Shown here: piece after piece, positions 1-9,738 of the stretch
Numbering within the stretch: position 1 is the first letter of the stretch
Layout of the letters: every line of letters starts with the position of its first letter
Assembly: GCF_030272895.1 (NCBI RefSeq)
Contig: NZ_JALRNF010000032.1
Coordinates: 13,202-77,201 of the forward strand
DNA length: 64,000 nt
Reading direction: 5' to 3'
From: Pseudomonas sp. BGr12
GTDB taxonomy: Bacteria; Pseudomonadota; Gammaproteobacteria; Pseudomonadales; Pseudomonadaceae
Notes under the pieces: model-generated
Told to the model about the DNA's origin: nothing
Seen by the model: only the letters and a program-made list of their open reading frames with translations
Database searches by the model: none
Program-made: the position numbers and the translations under genes

Positions 1-876
1 CTGTTGAATGTACCGTTCACCATCGCCGATGCCACCACCCTGACCGAAGCCGGTTATGTCGGTGAAGACGTCGAGAACATCATTCAGAAACTGCTGCAAA
101 AGTGCGACTACGACGTGGAAAAGGCCCAGATGGGCATTGTCTACATCGACGAAATCGACAAGATCTCGCGCAAGTCGGACAACCCGTCCATCACCCGCGA
201 CGTGTCGGGCGAGGGCGTGCAGCAGGCGCTGCTCAAGCTGATCGAAGGCACGGTTGCCTCGGTACCGCCGCAAGGCGGCCGCAAGCACCCGCAGCAGGAG
301 TTCCTGCAGGTCGATACGCGCAACATCCTGTTCATCTGTGGCGGTGCGTTCTCGGGCCTGGAAAAGGTCATCCAGAACCGTTCCACCCGCGGCGGCATCG
401 GCTTTGGCGCCGAAGTACGCAGCAAGCAGGAAGGCAAGAAGGTTGGCGAGTCGCTGCGTGAGGTCGAGCCTGACGATCTGGTCAAGTTCGGTCTGATCCC
501 GGAATTCGTTGGCCGCCTGCCGGTCCTGGCGACCCTCGACGAGCTCGACGAGGCTGCCCTGATGCAGATCCTCACCGAGCCGAAGAACGCCCTGACCAAG
601 CAGTACGCCAAGCTGTTCGAGATGGAAGGCGTGGACCTGGAGTTCCGTAGCGATGCGCTCAAGTCCGTGGCCCGCAAGGCCCTGGAGCGCAAGACTGGCG
701 CCCGTGGCCTGCGTTCGATCCTCGAAGGCATCCTGCTCGACACCATGTACGAGATTCCTTCGCAGAAGGATGTCAGCAAGGTGGTGATCGACGAGAGCGT
801 CATCGATGGCGCTTCGCAGCCGCTGCTGATCTACGAGAACAGCGAGCCGCAAGCCAAAGCTGCACCTGACGTCTGA
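1..876 (+). CDS. clpX: ClpX, ATP-dependent Clp protease ATP-binding subunit (3' part)
   Basis: The ATPase/unfoldase that delivers proteins to ClpP. The reading frame is open from the first base, so the gene starts upstream; 291 residues remain. Walker B is seen as IVYIDEIDK near residue 49, followed by the arginine-rich sensor region ([11 protein letters not shown] near 165) and the C-terminal small domain with [10 protein letters not shown]. The zinc-binding N-terminal domain and Walker A lie outside the window. It is followed by a strong terminator and by lon in the same direction, the usual clpP-clpX-lon-hupB order of Pseudomonas. The identification is essentially certain; only the truncation by the window edge limits it. 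Confidence 0.98.
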   Translation: MLNVPFTIADATTLTEAGYVGEDVENIIQKLLQKCDYDVEKAQMGIVYIDEIDKISRKSDNPSITRDVSGEGVQQALLKLIEGTVASVPPQGGRKHPQQEFLQVDTRNILFICGGAFSGLEKVIQNRSTRGGIGFGAEVRSKQEGKKVGESLREVEPDDLVKFGLIPEFVGRLPVLATLDELDEAALMQILTEPKNALTKQYAKLFEMEGVDLEFRSDALKSVARKALERKTGARGLRSILEGILLDTMYEIPSQKDVSKVVIDESVIDGASQPLLIYENSEPQAKAAPDV

Positions 877-899
877 GTCGACAAACGGCTCGAAATCGC

Positions 900-926
900 A
901 AGGGGCCTTCGGGCCCCTTTGCTTTT
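900..926 (+). terminator. Rho-independent terminator of clpX
   Basis: A perfect 8-bp stem (AAGGGGCC / GGCCCCTT) with a TTCG tetraloop, followed by a T-rich tract (TGCTTTT). It lies 24 bases after the clpX stop codon. Confidence 0.9.
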
Positions 927-938
927 CCTGTCGTAGAG

Positions 939-969
939 CTTGTTTTTTTGCGGGGCTGCCCCCACATTA
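939..969 (+). promoter_or_regulatory. Possible heat-shock (sigma-32 type) promoter of lon
   Basis: CTTG starting at 939 and CCCCACATTA at 960-969 resemble the sigma-32 pattern CTTGAAA / CCCCATNT, with about 15 bases between them, 58 bases before the lon start. lon is a classic heat-shock gene, so the position makes sense, but neither element is a full consensus match. Confidence 0.4.
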
Positions 970-1026
970 AACCCACGCTCATATTCCACCGGTTTCCGGC
1001 CATAAGGCCGCTGTAGAGGCGAAATC

Positions 1027-3423
1027 ATGAAGACCACCCTCGACTTGCCTCTTTTGCCATTGCGCGATGTCGTCGTCTATCCGCACATGGTCATCCCACT
1101 GTTCGTGGGGCGCGAGAAGTCCATCGAAGCCCTTGAGGCCGCCATGGCGGGCGAGAAGCAGATCCTCCTGCTGGCCCAGAAGAACCCCGCTGACGACGAT
1201 CCGGGCGAAGATGCCCTGTACCGCGTCGGTACCATTGCCACTGTCCTGCAGCTGCTGAAACTGCCCGATGGCACCGTCAAGGTGCTGGTCGAGGGCGAGC
1301 AGCGCGGTGCAGTCGAGCGTTTCAACGAAGTTGACGGCCACATTCGTGCCGAAGTGTCGCTGATCGAAGAGTCCCAGACCGCCGAGCGCGAGTCCGAAGT
1401 CTTCGTTCGTAGCTTGCTGTCACAATTTGAACAATACGTTCAGCTGGGCAAGAAAGTCCCGGCTGAAGTCCTGTCGTCGCTCAACAGCATCGATGAGCCG
1501 GGGCGCCTGGTCGATACCATGGCTGCTCACATGGCCCTGAAGATCGAGCAGAAGCAGGAAATCCTCGAGATCCTCGACCTCGGCGCCCGCGTCGAGCACG
1601 TCATGGCCCTGCTGGACGCCGAGATCGACCTGCTGCAGGTCGAGAAGCGCATCCGCGGCCGGGTCAAGAAGCAGATGGAGCGCAGCCAGCGCGAGTACTA
1701 CCTGAATGAGCAGATGAAGGCCATTCAGAAGGAGCTGGGCGACAGCGAGGAAGGCCACAACGAAGTCGAAGAGCTGAAAAAGCGCCTCGACGCCGCCGGC
1801 CTGCCGAAAGATGCCTATGCCAAGGCCCAGGCCGAGCTGAACAAGCTCAAGCAGATGTCGCCGATGTCTGCCGAGGCCACCGTGGTGCGTTCGTACCTGG
1901 ACTGGCTGGTGCAGGTGCCGTGGAAGGCCCAGAGCAAGGTGCGCCTGGACCTGGCCAAGGCCGAGGAGATCCTCGATGCCGACCACTACGGCCTGGAAGA
2001 GGTCAAGGAGCGTATCCTCGAGTACCTCGCGGTGCAGAAACGGGTCAAGAAGATCCGTGGCCCGGTGCTGTGCCTGGTAGGTCCACCCGGTGTGGGCAAG
2101 ACTTCCCTGGCCGAATCGATCGCCAGCGCCACCAACCGCAAGTTCGTGCGCATGGCCCTGGGCGGCGTGCGTGACGAAGCCGAGATCCGTGGTCACCGGC
2201 GTACCTACATTGGCTCGATGCCAGGTCGCCTGATCCAGAAAATGACCAAGGTGGGCGTGCGCAACCCGCTGTTCCTGCTCGATGAAATCGACAAGATGGG
2301 CAGCGACATGCGTGGCGATCCGGCCTCGGCATTGCTCGAGGTGCTCGATCCGGAGCAGAACCACAACTTCAACGATCACTACCTGGAAGTCGACTACGAC
2401 CTTTCCGATGTGATGTTCCTCTGCACCTCCAACTCGATGAACATCCCGCCGGCGCTGCTGGACCGGATGGAAGTCATCCGTCTGCCGGGCTACACCGAAG
2501 ACGAGAAGATCAACATCGCGGTCAAGTACCTGACGCCCAAGCAGATCAAGGCCAACGGCCTGAAGAAGGGCGAGCTGGAGATCGACGTCACGGCCATCCG
2601 CGACATCATCCGTTACTACACCCGCGAAGCCGGTGTACGGGGCCTGGAGCGGCAGATCGCCAAGGTGTGCCGCAAGGTGGTCAAGGAGCACTCCGGTCTC
2701 AAGCAGGTGGCCGTCAAGGTCACTGGCGAGCAGCTGGAGCACTTCCTCGGCGTGCGCAAGTTCCGTTACGGCCTGGCCGAGCAACAGGACCAGGTCGGTC
2801 AGGTCACGGGCCTGGCCTGGACCCAGGTCGGTGGCGAGCTGTTGACCATCGAGGCCGCGGTGATCCCGGGCAAGGGCCAACTGATCAAGACCGGCTCCCT
2901 GGGCGATGTGATGGTCGAGTCGATCACTGCGGCGCAAACCGTGGTGCGCAGCCGTGCCAAGAGCCTGGGCATCCCGGCCGACTTCCACGAGAAGCGCGAC
3001 ACCCACATCCACATGCCCGAAGGCGCAACGCCCAAGGATGGTCCAAGTGCCGGTATCGGCATGTGCACCGCCCTGGTGTCGGCACTCACGCAGATTCCGG
3101 TACGTGCCGATGTGGCCATGACCGGTGAAATCACCCTGCGTGGCCAGGTACTGGCCATTGGTGGACTTAAAGAGAAACTGCTGGCGGCTCACCGTGGCGG
3201 GATCAAGACCGTAATCATTCCTGAAGAGAACGTACGCGATCTCAAGGAAATTCCTGAAAATATTAAGCAGGATCTACAGATTAAACCGGTCAAATGGATT
3301 GACGAAGTCCTCCAAATTGCGCTGCAATACGCCCCGGAGCCCTTGCCAGATGTGGCTCCCGAGATTGTCGCCAAGGATGAAAAGCGCGACAGCGATTCCA
3401 AGGAAAGAATCAGCACGCATTAG
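1027..3423 (+). CDS. lon: Lon, ATP-dependent serine protease
   Basis: Cytoplasmic AAA+ protease that degrades misfolded and regulatory proteins. At 798 residues it has the normal length for LonA. The N-terminal substrate-binding domain covers about residues 1-310. Walker A is GPPGVGKTS at 352-360. The protease domain has the Ser-Lys dyad in GPSAG (Ser674) and GGLKEKL (Lys717), spaced 43 residues apart as in E. coli Lon. The start at 1027 follows an AGAGGCG ribosome site. The gene lies between the clpX terminator and hupB, the standard arrangement. Nothing looks broken. Confidence 0.98.
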   Translation: MKTTLDLPLLPLRDVVVYPHMVIPLFVGREKSIEALEAAMAGEKQILLLAQKNPADDDPGEDALYRVGTIATVLQLLKLPDGTVKVLVEGEQRGAVERFNEVDGHIRAEVSLIEESQTAERESEVFVRSLLSQFEQYVQLGKKVPAEVLSSLNSIDEPGRLVDTMAAHMALKIEQKQEILEILDLGARVEHVMALLDAEIDLLQVEKRIRGRVKKQMERSQREYYLNEQMKAIQKELGDSEEGHNEVEELKKRLDAAGLPKDAYAKAQAELNKLKQMSPMSAEATVVRSYLDWLVQVPWKAQSKVRLDLAKAEEILDADHYGLEEVKERILEYLAVQKRVKKIRGPVLCLVGPPGVGKTSLAESIASATNRKFVRMALGGVRDEAEIRGHRRTYIGSMPGRLIQKMTKVGVRNPLFLLDEIDKMGSDMRGDPASALLEVLDPEQNHNFNDHYLEVDYDLSDVMFLCTSNSMNIPPALLDRMEVIRLPGYTEDEKINIAVKYLTPKQIKANGLKKGELEIDVTAIRDIIRYYTREAGVRGLERQIAKVCRKVVKEHSGLKQVAVKVTGEQLEHFLGVRKFRYGLAEQQDQVGQVTGLAWTQVGGELLTIEAAVIPGKGQLIKTGSLGDVMVESITAAQTVVRSRAKSLGIPADFHEKRDTHIHMPEGATPKDGPSAGIGMCTALVSALTQIPVRADVAMTGEITLRGQVLAIGGLKEKLLAAHRGGIKTVIIPEENVRDLKEIPENIKQDLQIKPVKWIDEVLQIALQYAPEPLPDVAPEIVAKDEKRDSDSKERISTH

Positions 3424-3447
3424 TACGTATTTGGCTGGGGGGCTTTC

Positions 3448-3477
3448 TTGACAGTTTTTTCAGGCCCTTGTTATAAA
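3448..3477 (+). promoter_or_regulatory. Sigma-70 promoter of hupB
   Basis: TTGACA at 3448-3453 and TATAAA at 3472-3477 with an 18-bp spacer (17 if the -10 is read as TTATAA). It lies just after the lon stop and about 95 bases before hupB, as expected for an abundant nucleoid protein with its own strong promoter. Confidence 0.75.
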
Positions 3478-3571
3478 GCGGCACCTAAGTGTCAACAGGC
3501 CACCCAGCGCTAGTTTTGCTTTTCATTACATACTTAGAAACAAACTCAATAGAGATATAAGGGGACTTAGA

Positions 3572-3844
3572 GTGAACAAGTCGGAACTGATTGACGCTAT
3601 CGCCGCATCTGCTGACATCCCGAAAGCTGTAGCTGGCCGTGCGCTGGACGCAGTAATCGAATCCGTCACCGGCGCCCTGAAGCAAGGTGACTCCGTGGTA
3701 CTGGTAGGTTTCGGTACCTTCTCCGTAACCGACCGCCCAGCTCGCACCGGCCGCAACCCGCAAACCGGCAAGACTCTGGAAATCCCTGCTGCCAAGAAGC
3801 CAGGCTTCAAGGCTGGCAAGGCTCTGAAAGAAGCCGTCAACTAA
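3572..3844 (+). CDS. hupB: HU beta, nucleoid DNA-binding protein
   Basis: A 90-residue histone-like protein that binds and bends DNA without sequence preference. It shows the full HU pattern: an N-terminal helical dimer domain ([11 protein letters not shown]), the VGFGTFSV strand, the DNA-binding arm containing RNPQTG near 59-64, and the C-terminal [12 protein letters not shown]. The start codon is GTG at 3572, preceded by an AAGGGGA ribosome site. It is transcribed from its own promoter and followed by a strong terminator. Its place after lon marks it as hupB rather than hupA. Confidence 0.97.
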   Translation: MNKSELIDAIAASADIPKAVAGRALDAVIESVTGALKQGDSVVLVGFGTFSVTDRPARTGRNPQTGKTLEIPAAKKPGFKAGKALKEAVN

Positions 3845-3874
3845 GTCGCTTCCTTCAGGCTAACGCCTAACCGG

Positions 3875-3892
3875 GCCAGGCTCATGCCTGGC
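3875..3892 (+). other. Small hairpin downstream of hupB
   Basis: GCCAGGC / GCCTGGC with a TCAT loop. No T-tract follows, so it is more likely an mRNA-end structure than a terminator. The real terminator lies about 60 bases further on. Confidence 0.4.
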
Positions 3893-3949
3893 TTGGCTGC
3901 TGAACCTCGGCAAGCGCTGAACGCGATCCGAGGTTTGGCCGGTTACGAG

Positions 3950-3978
3950 AAGGCGCATCCTCGGATGCGCCTTTCTTC
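3950..3978 (+). terminator. Rho-independent terminator of hupB
   Basis: An 11-bp perfect stem (AAGGCGCATCC / GGATGCGCCTT) with a 2-base loop, followed by TCTTCT. It separates hupB from ppiD. Confidence 0.88.
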
Positions 3979-4040
3979 TATCAGGACTCTACCCACGCTC
4001 CACGGTTGCTTCATTCAGTACAACCGTTTCTGGGGGACGC

Positions 4041-5912
4041 ATGCTGCAGAATATCAGGGACAATTCACAAGGTTGGATTGCCAAGACCATCATCGGTGTC
4101 ATCGTAGCCTTGATGGCACTGACCGGCTTCGATGCCATCTTCCAGGCCACCACCCACAGCACGGATGCTGCCAAGGTCAATGGTGACACCATTAGCCAGA
4201 ACGAGCTGAGCCAGGCCGTCGACATGCAACGTCGGCAGCTGATGCAACAGCTGGGCAAGGACTTCGATCCGTCGCTGCTCAACGAGAACATGCTGCGCGA
4301 AGCGGCCCTCAAGGGCCTGATCGACCGCAAGTTGCTGCTCCAGGGCGCCGAAGACGCCAAGTTCGCCTTCTCCGAAGCCGCACTGGACCAGGTAATCCTG
4401 CAGACGCCGGAGTTCCAGGTCGATGGCAAGTTCAGCCCCGAGCGCTTTGACCAGGTCATTCGCCAGATGGGCTACGGCCGTCTGCAATTCCGTCAGATGC
4501 TGGCTGAAGAAATGCTCATCGGGCAACTGCGCGCAGGCCTTGCCGGCAGTGGCTTTGTCACCGACGAGCAGGTCAACGCCTTCGCACGCCTGGAAAAGCA
4601 GACCCGCGATTTCGCTTCGCTGACCTTCAAGGCCGATCCGGCCGCAGCCAAGGTGACCGACGAGCAGATCAAGGCGCACTACGACGAGCACGCCAAGGAG
4701 TTCATGAGCCCGGACCAGGTGGTCATCGACTACATCGAGCTCAAGAAGTCGGCGTTCTTCGATCAGGTCAACGTCAACGAAGACGCGCTCAAGGCCCTGT
4801 ACGAGAAGGAAGTCGCCAACCTGGCCGAGCAACGCCACGCTGCGCACATCCTCATCGAAGTCAACGACAAGGTGGACGAGGCCCAGGCCAAGGCGCGCAT
4901 CGACGAGATCCAGCAACGCCTGGCCAAGGGTGAAGACTTCGCCAAACTGGCCAAGGAGTTCTCCCAGGATCCGGGTTCTGCCAGCAATGGCGGTGACCTC
5001 GGCTTTGCCGGCCAGGGTGTCTACGATCCGGCCTTCGAAGAAGCGCTGTACGCGCTGAACAAGGACCAGGTTTCGGCACCGGTACGCACCGAGTACGGCT
5101 TCCACCTGATCAAGCTGCTGGACGTCCAGGCGCCCGAGAAGCCGAGCTTCGCCAGCCTGAAGGACAAGCTGACCCGCGAGCTCAAGACCCAGCAGGTCGA
5201 ACAGCGTTTCGTCGAAGTCACCAAGCAGCTCGAAGACTCGGCATTCGAAGCCTCCGACCTGGCCCAGCCGGCCCAGGACCTGGGCCTGAAGGTGCAGACC
5301 TCCGCGGCCTTCGGTCGTGAGGGTGGTGAAGGCATCACTGCCAACCGCGCCGTGATCCAGGCGGCCTACAGCACTGAAGTGCTGGAAGAGGGCTCCAACA
5401 GCCCGGCCATCGAGCTGGATCCGGAAACCATCGTGGTCCTGCGCGTCAAGGAGCACCGCAAGCCGGAGCAACTGGGTCTGGAGGTGGTCAGCGACAGCAT
5501 CCGCCAGCACCTGGCCAAGGAGCAGGCAACTGCTGCCCTGAAAACCAAGGCGGACGCACTGATTGCCGGTCTGCGCGATGGCAGCATCCCGCTGGCCGCC
5601 AGCCAGGACGGTCAGAGCTGGAAGGTCCAGGAAGCAGCTTCGCGGGTTCAGGAAGGTGTCGACCCGGTCGAGTTGCAGGCCCTGTTCCGCATGGCCAAGC
5701 CTGAAGCCAAGGACAAGCCGGTGTACGGTAGCGTGACCCTCAATGACGGCAGCCTGGTGGTATTGCGCCTGAATGGCGTCAACGAAGGCACTGCGGCCAC
5801 TGAAGAAGAGAAGGCGGCCTACCGTCGCTTCCTCGCTTCCCGTGCTGGCCAGCAGGACTTCGCGGCTTACCGCAAGCAGCTGGAAACCAAGGCGGATATC
5901 ACTCGCTACTAA
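4041..5912 (+). CDS. ppiD: PpiD, membrane-anchored periplasmic folding factor (SurA/parvulin type)
   Basis: A 623-residue chaperone and peptidyl-prolyl isomerase-like protein that acts on proteins leaving the Sec translocon. One N-terminal membrane anchor (TIIGVIVALMALTGF, about residues 14-28) places the rest in the periplasm. A SurA-like N-terminal domain follows, then a parvulin rotamase domain (HAAHILIEV to YGFHLIKLLD, about 262-358) and a long C-terminal PpiD region. The start at 4041 follows GGGGGAC. The order hupB-ppiD is conserved across gamma-proteobacteria. It is transcribed alone and ends at a strong terminator. Confidence 0.95.
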   Translation: MLQNIRDNSQGWIAKTIIGVIVALMALTGFDAIFQATTHSTDAAKVNGDTISQNELSQAVDMQRRQLMQQLGKDFDPSLLNENMLREAALKGLIDRKLLLQGAEDAKFAFSEAALDQVILQTPEFQVDGKFSPERFDQVIRQMGYGRLQFRQMLAEEMLIGQLRAGLAGSGFVTDEQVNAFARLEKQTRDFASLTFKADPAAAKVTDEQIKAHYDEHAKEFMSPDQVVIDYIELKKSAFFDQVNVNEDALKALYEKEVANLAEQRHAAHILIEVNDKVDEAQAKARIDEIQQRLAKGEDFAKLAKEFSQDPGSASNGGDLGFAGQGVYDPAFEEALYALNKDQVSAPVRTEYGFHLIKLLDVQAPEKPSFASLKDKLTRELKTQQVEQRFVEVTKQLEDSAFEASDLAQPAQDLGLKVQTSAAFGREGGEGITANRAVIQAAYSTEVLEEGSNSPAIELDPETIVVLRVKEHRKPEQLGLEVVSDSIRQHLAKEQATAALKTKADALIAGLRDGSIPLAASQDGQSWKVQEAASRVQEGVDPVELQALFRMAKPEAKDKPVYGSVTLNDGSLVVLRLNGVNEGTAATEEEKAAYRRFLASRAGQQDFAAYRKQLETKADITRY

Positions 5913-5925
5913 GTGATGCCGCAAC

Positions 5926-5957
5926 AAAAAGCCCCGCCGATGCGGGGCTTTTTGTTT
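5926..5957 (+). terminator. Rho-independent terminator of ppiD
   Basis: A 12-bp perfect stem (AAAAAGCCCCGC / GCGGGGCTTTTT) with a CGAT loop and a T-rich tail. The A-tract on the 5' side means it could also work for transcription from the opposite, convergent direction. Confidence 0.93.
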
Positions 5958-5959
5958 CT

Positions 5960-6044
5960 GTGGGAGCGGCGGTGCGACGACTCGATTGGCCCCGCGATTG
6001 CAGTGTGTCTGTTACATTGCATCGCGGGGCAAGCCCGCTCCTAC
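5960..6044. repeat. REP pair between ppiD and nppD
   Basis: Two inverted copies of the Pseudomonas REP sequence. The right copy (6020-6044) is intact, with core ATCGCGGGGCAAGCCCGCTC. The left copy (5960-6000) runs the other way and is altered in the middle of its stem. The pair lies between convergent genes. The right copy overlaps the 3' end of nppD and encodes its last residues. Confidence 0.85.
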
Positions 6045-7640
6045 TGGTGCCAGGAAGGCCGCCTCCAGCAATTGCCGGGTATAGGTATGTTGCGGCGCGG
6101 CGAAAATATCCTCGGCGCGGCCTTGCTCCACCACCTTGCCTTGCTTGACCACCATCAACTGGTGGCTCAACGCCTTGACCACCGCCAGGTCATGGCTGAT
6201 GAACAGGTAGGTCAGGTTGTACTTGCTCTGCAGCGAGCGCAGCAACTCGACCACCTGGCGCTGCACGGTGCGGTCCAGGGCCGAGGTCGGCTCGTCGAGC
6301 AAGATCAAGGCTGGCTTGAGCACCAGGGCGCGGGCAATGGCGATACGCTGGCGCTGGCCGCCGGAGAACTCGTGGGGGTAGCGGTGACGCGCCTGTGGGT
6401 CCAGGCCCACCTCCTGCAGGGCGGCAATGATGGCCTGCTCCTGCTCCGCCGGGGTGCCGATCCGGTGAATGCGCAGCCCCTCGCCGACGATGTCGCTGAC
6501 GCACATGCGCGGGCTCAGGCTGCCGAACGGGTCCTGGAACACCACCTGCATCTGCCGGCGCAGTGGTCGTACTTGCTGCTGGTTCAGGCCGTCGAGGGCC
6601 GTGCCCTGGAAGCGGATGGCGCCCTGGCTGCCGAGCAGGCGCAGGATGGCCAGGCCCAGGGTCGACTTGCCCGAACCGCTTTCGCCGACGATGCCCAGGG
6701 TCTGGCCCTGAGGCAGGCTGAAATTGATGCCGTCCACCGCCTTGACGTGATCGACGGTGCGTCGCAGCAGGCCCTTCTTGATCGGGAACCACACCCGCAG
6801 GTCCTCGACTTCCAGCATGGGCTTGCCCGCCGGGTTGGCGGCCGGGCCGCCACTGGGCTCGGCGCCGAGGAGCATTTGCGTGTAGGGGTGGGTGGGGTGC
6901 TGGAACAACGTGGCGCACTCGGCCTGTTCGACGATGCAGCCGCGCTGCATCACACAGACCCGATGGGCGATGCGCCTGACCAGGTTGAGGTCGTGGCTGA
7001 TCAGCAGCAAGGCCATGCCTAGGCGCGCCTGTAGCGACTTGAGCAGTTCGAGGATCTTCAGCTGCACAGTGACGTCCAGGGCGGTGGTCGGCTCGTCGGC
7101 GATCAGCAGCTCGGGCTCGTTGGCCAGGGCCATGGCGATCATCACTCGTTGCCTCTGGCCGCCTGAGAGCTCGTGTGGCAGCGCCTTGAGGCGTTTGCGC
7201 GGCTCGGGTATGCCGACCAGCTCCAGCAGCTCCAGGGTGCGTGCGGTGGCCTCCTTGCCGCGCAGGCCCTTGTGCAGCAGGAGGATCTCGTTGATCTGCT
7301 TCTCGATGCTGTGCAGCGGGTTGAGCGAGGTCATCGGCTCCTGGAAGATCATCGCGATACGGTTGCCGCGGATCTGGCGCATCTGCTTTTCGTCCTGGGT
7401 CAGCAGGTCGCGGCCTTCATAGCGGATGGTGCCGGACGGGTGGCGGGCCAGGGGGTAGGGCAACAGGCGCAGGATCGAGTGGGCGGTGACCGACTTGCCC
7501 GAACCGGATTCGCCCACCAGGGCCAGGGTCTCACCACGGCGGATATCGAAGCTGATGCCTTCGACCACGCGCTGGGTCTGCTCGCCGGTGACGAACTCCA
7601 CCGCCAGGTCGCGCACTTCGATCAAGGTTTCGTTGCTCAT
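6012..7640 (-). CDS. nppD: NppD/YejF-type ABC transporter ATPase (two fused nucleotide-binding domains)
   Basis: The energy subunit of an oligopeptide-type ABC importer, 542 residues. There are two complete ATPase domains, each with Walker A (GESGSGKSV and GESGSGKST), a signature (LSGGQRQR and FSGGQRQR) and Walker B (LLIADEP and LILLDEP). The ATG at 7640 is preferred over an upstream in-frame start at 7664 because AGGAAA precedes it and it lies 1 base after the nppC stop. The last 11-12 residues (about [11 protein letters not shown]) are encoded by a REP element, so the tail is probably a late addition. In P. aeruginosa the orthologous system imports peptidyl-nucleoside antibiotics. Confidence 0.93.
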   Translation of the reverse strand: MSNETLIEVRDLAVEFVTGEQTQRVVEGISFDIRRGETLALVGESGSGKSVTAHSILRLLPYPLARHPSGTIRYEGRDLLTQDEKQMRQIRGNRIAMIFQEPMTSLNPLHSIEKQINEILLLHKGLRGKEATARTLELLELVGIPEPRKRLKALPHELSGGQRQRVMIAMALANEPELLIADEPTTALDVTVQLKILELLKSLQARLGMALLLISHDLNLVRRIAHRVCVMQRGCIVEQAECATLFQHPTHPYTQMLLGAEPSGGPAANPAGKPMLEVEDLRVWFPIKKGLLRRTVDHVKAVDGINFSLPQGQTLGIVGESGSGKSTLGLAILRLLGSQGAIRFQGTALDGLNQQQVRPLRRQMQVVFQDPFGSLSPRMCVSDIVGEGLRIHRIGTPAEQEQAIIAALQEVGLDPQARHRYPHEFSGGQRQRIAIARALVLKPALILLDEPTSALDRTVQRQVVELLRSLQSKYNLTYLFISHDLAVVKALSHQLMVVKQGKVVEQGRAEDIFAAPQHTYTRQLLEAAFLAPVGAGLPRDAM

Positions 7641-7641
7641 G

Positions 7642-8661
7642 TCATTTCCTCGGGTCGAAGGCATCGCGGGCGGATTCGCCGATGAACACCAGCAGGCTGA
7701 GCATCAGGGCCAGCACGGCAAAGGCGCTCATGCCCAGCCAGGGGGCCTGCAGGTTGGATTTGCCCTGGGCCACCAGCTCGCCCAGCGACGGTGCGCCCGC
7801 CGGCAGGCCGAAGCCGAGGAAGTCCAGGGCGGTCAGGGTGCCGATGGCGCCGGTGAGGATGAACGGCATGAAGGTCATGGTCGAGATCATCGCGTTGGGC
7901 AGGATGTGGCGGAACATGATCGGCCCGTCCTGCATGCCCAGCGCCCGTGCCGCCCGCACGTATTCGAGGTTGCGTCCGCGCAGGAACTCGGCGCGCACCA
8001 CGTCCACCAGGCTCATCCAGGAGAACAGCAGCATGATCCCCAGCAACCACCAGAAGTTGGGCTGCACGAAGCTGGCCAGGATGATCAGCAGGTAGAGCAC
8101 CGGCAGCCCCGACCAGATCTCCAGGAAGCGTTGCCCGGCAAGGTCCACCCAGCCGCCGTAGAAGCCCTGCAGGGCGCCGGCGATCACGCCGATGATCGAG
8201 CTGAGCACGGTCAGGGTCAGGGCGAACAGTACCGAAATGCGAAAGCCGTAGATGACCCGGGCCAGCACGTCGCGGCCCTGGTCGTCGGTGCCCAGCCAGT
8301 TTTGCGTCGACGGCGGCGCAGGCGCGGGCACCTTGAGATCGTAGTTGATGCTCTGGTAGCTGAACGGAATTGGCGCCCAGAGCACCCAGCTGTCCTTGGC
8401 GGCCAGCAGTTCGCGGATGTATGGGCTTTTGTAATTGGCCTCCAGCGGGAATTCGCCGCCGAAGGTGGTTTCCGGGTAACGCTTGAACGCGGGGAAGTAC
8501 CACTCACTGTCATAGCGCACGGCCAGCGGCTTGTCGTTGGCGATCAGCTCGGCGCCCAGGCTCAGGCCGAACAGGATCAGGAACAGCCACAGCGACCACC
8601 AGCCGCGGCGGTTGGCCTTGAAGCGCTCGAAGCGCCGGCGGTTGAGAGGGGACAGGTTCAT
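7642..8661 (-). CDS. nppC: NppC/YejE-type ABC transporter permease
   Basis: Inner-membrane permease subunit, 339 residues. It has one N-terminal membrane segment (WWSLWLFLILFGLSLGAEL), a periplasmic stretch with WLGTDDQGRDVLARVIYG (about 120-137), typical of the DppC/YejE class, and then several membrane helices. The coupling loop that contacts the ATPase is ARALGMQDGPIMFRHILPN. The start at 8661 lies 1 base after the nppB stop. It is the third-last gene of the nppA1-A2-B-C-D operon. Confidence 0.93.
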   Translation of the reverse strand: MNLSPLNRRRFERFKANRRGWWSLWLFLILFGLSLGAELIANDKPLAVRYDSEWYFPAFKRYPETTFGGEFPLEANYKSPYIRELLAAKDSWVLWAPIPFSYQSINYDLKVPAPAPPSTQNWLGTDDQGRDVLARVIYGFRISVLFALTLTVLSSIIGVIAGALQGFYGGWVDLAGQRFLEIWSGLPVLYLLIILASFVQPNFWWLLGIMLLFSWMSLVDVVRAEFLRGRNLEYVRAARALGMQDGPIMFRHILPNAMISTMTFMPFILTGAIGTLTALDFLGFGLPAGAPSLGELVAQGKSNLQAPWLGMSAFAVLALMLSLLVFIGESARDAFDPRK

Positions 8662-8662
8662 C

Positions 8663-9736
8663 TCAGTGCTCCCGGCTGTCGAAGTCGATGCGTGGATCGA
8701 CCAGGGTGTAGGTCAGGTCGCCGATCAGCTTCACCACCAGCCCCAGCAGGGTGAAGATGAACAGGGTGCCGAAGACCACCGGGTAGTCGCGGTTGATCGC
8801 CGCCTCGAAACTCATCAGGCCCAGGCCGTCGAGGGAGAAGATCACCTCGATCAGCAGGGAGCCGGTGAAGAAGATGCCGATGAAGGCCGACGGAAAACCG
8901 GCGATCACCAGCAGCATGGCATTGCGGAACACGTGGCCATAGAGCACCCGGTTCGGGCTCAGGCCCTTGGCCTTGGCGGTGACCACATACTGTTTGTTGA
9001 TCTCGTCGAGGAAGCTGTTCTTGGTCAGCAGGGTCATGGTGGCGAAGTTGCCGATCACCAGGGCGGTCACCGGCAGCACCAGGTGCCAGAAGTAGTCGAG
9101 GATCTTGCCGGTGGTGCTCAGTTCGTCGAAGTTGTTCGAAGTCAGGCCGCGCAACGGGAACCAGTCCAGGTAACTGCCGCCGGCGAACAGGACGATCAGC
9201 AGGATGGCGAACAGGAACGCCGGGATCGCATAGCCGATGATGATCGCCGAGCTGGTCCAGACGTCGAAGTGGCTGCCGTGGCGGGTGGCCTTGGCGATCC
9301 CCAGGGGGATCGACACCAGGTACATGATCAGGGTGCTCCACAGCCCCAGGGAAATCGACACCGGCATTTTCTCGATGATCAGGTCGATGACCTTGGCATC
9401 GCGAAAGAAGCTGTCGCCAAAATCCAGCTGGGCGTAGTTCTTGATCATGATCCACAAGCGTTCCGGCGCCGACTTGTCGAAGCCGTACATCTTCTCGATT
9501 TCCTTGATCAGGGCCGGATCCAGGCCCTGGGCGCCGCGGTAGTTGGAGCCGGCCACCGAGACCTCGGCGCCACCGCCGGCAATGCGGCTGGTCGCGCCTT
9601 CGAAGCCTTCGAGCTTGGCGATCATCTGCTCGACCGGGCCGCCGGGCGCGGCCTGGATGATGATGAAGTTGATGATCAGGATGCCCAGCAGGGTGGGGAT
9701 GATCAGCAGCAAACGGCGAAAGATATAAGCCAGCAT
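8663..9736 (-). CDS. nppB: NppB/YejB-type ABC transporter permease
   Basis: The partner permease, 357 residues, of the DppB/YejB class. The first membrane helix is [20 protein letters not shown]. The permease core includes the EAA-like coupling loop [19 protein letters not shown] (about 260-280) and a C-terminal helix near [23 protein letters not shown]. It lies 2 bases after nppA2 and 1 base before nppC, so it is clearly co-transcribed. Confidence 0.93.
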   Translation of the reverse strand: MLAYIFRRLLLIIPTLLGILIINFIIIQAAPGGPVEQMIAKLEGFEGATSRIAGGGAEVSVAGSNYRGAQGLDPALIKEIEKMYGFDKSAPERLWIMIKNYAQLDFGDSFFRDAKVIDLIIEKMPVSISLGLWSTLIMYLVSIPLGIAKATRHGSHFDVWTSSAIIIGYAIPAFLFAILLIVLFAGGSYLDWFPLRGLTSNNFDELSTTGKILDYFWHLVLPVTALVIGNFATMTLLTKNSFLDEINKQYVVTAKAKGLSPNRVLYGHVFRNAMLLVIAGFPSAFIGIFFTGSLLIEVIFSLDGLGLMSFEAAINRDYPVVFGTLFIFTLLGLVVKLIGDLTYTLVDPRIDFDSREH

Positions 9737-9738
9737 GA

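Noticed and set aside
1420..3192. 590-codon open frame on the minus strand
   Set aside because: Antisense to lon in full; low-complexity His/Leu/Gly composition and no family features. High-GC codon bias creates such frames.
4065..5927. 620-codon open frame on the minus strand
   Set aside because: Antisense to ppiD, same type of artefact.
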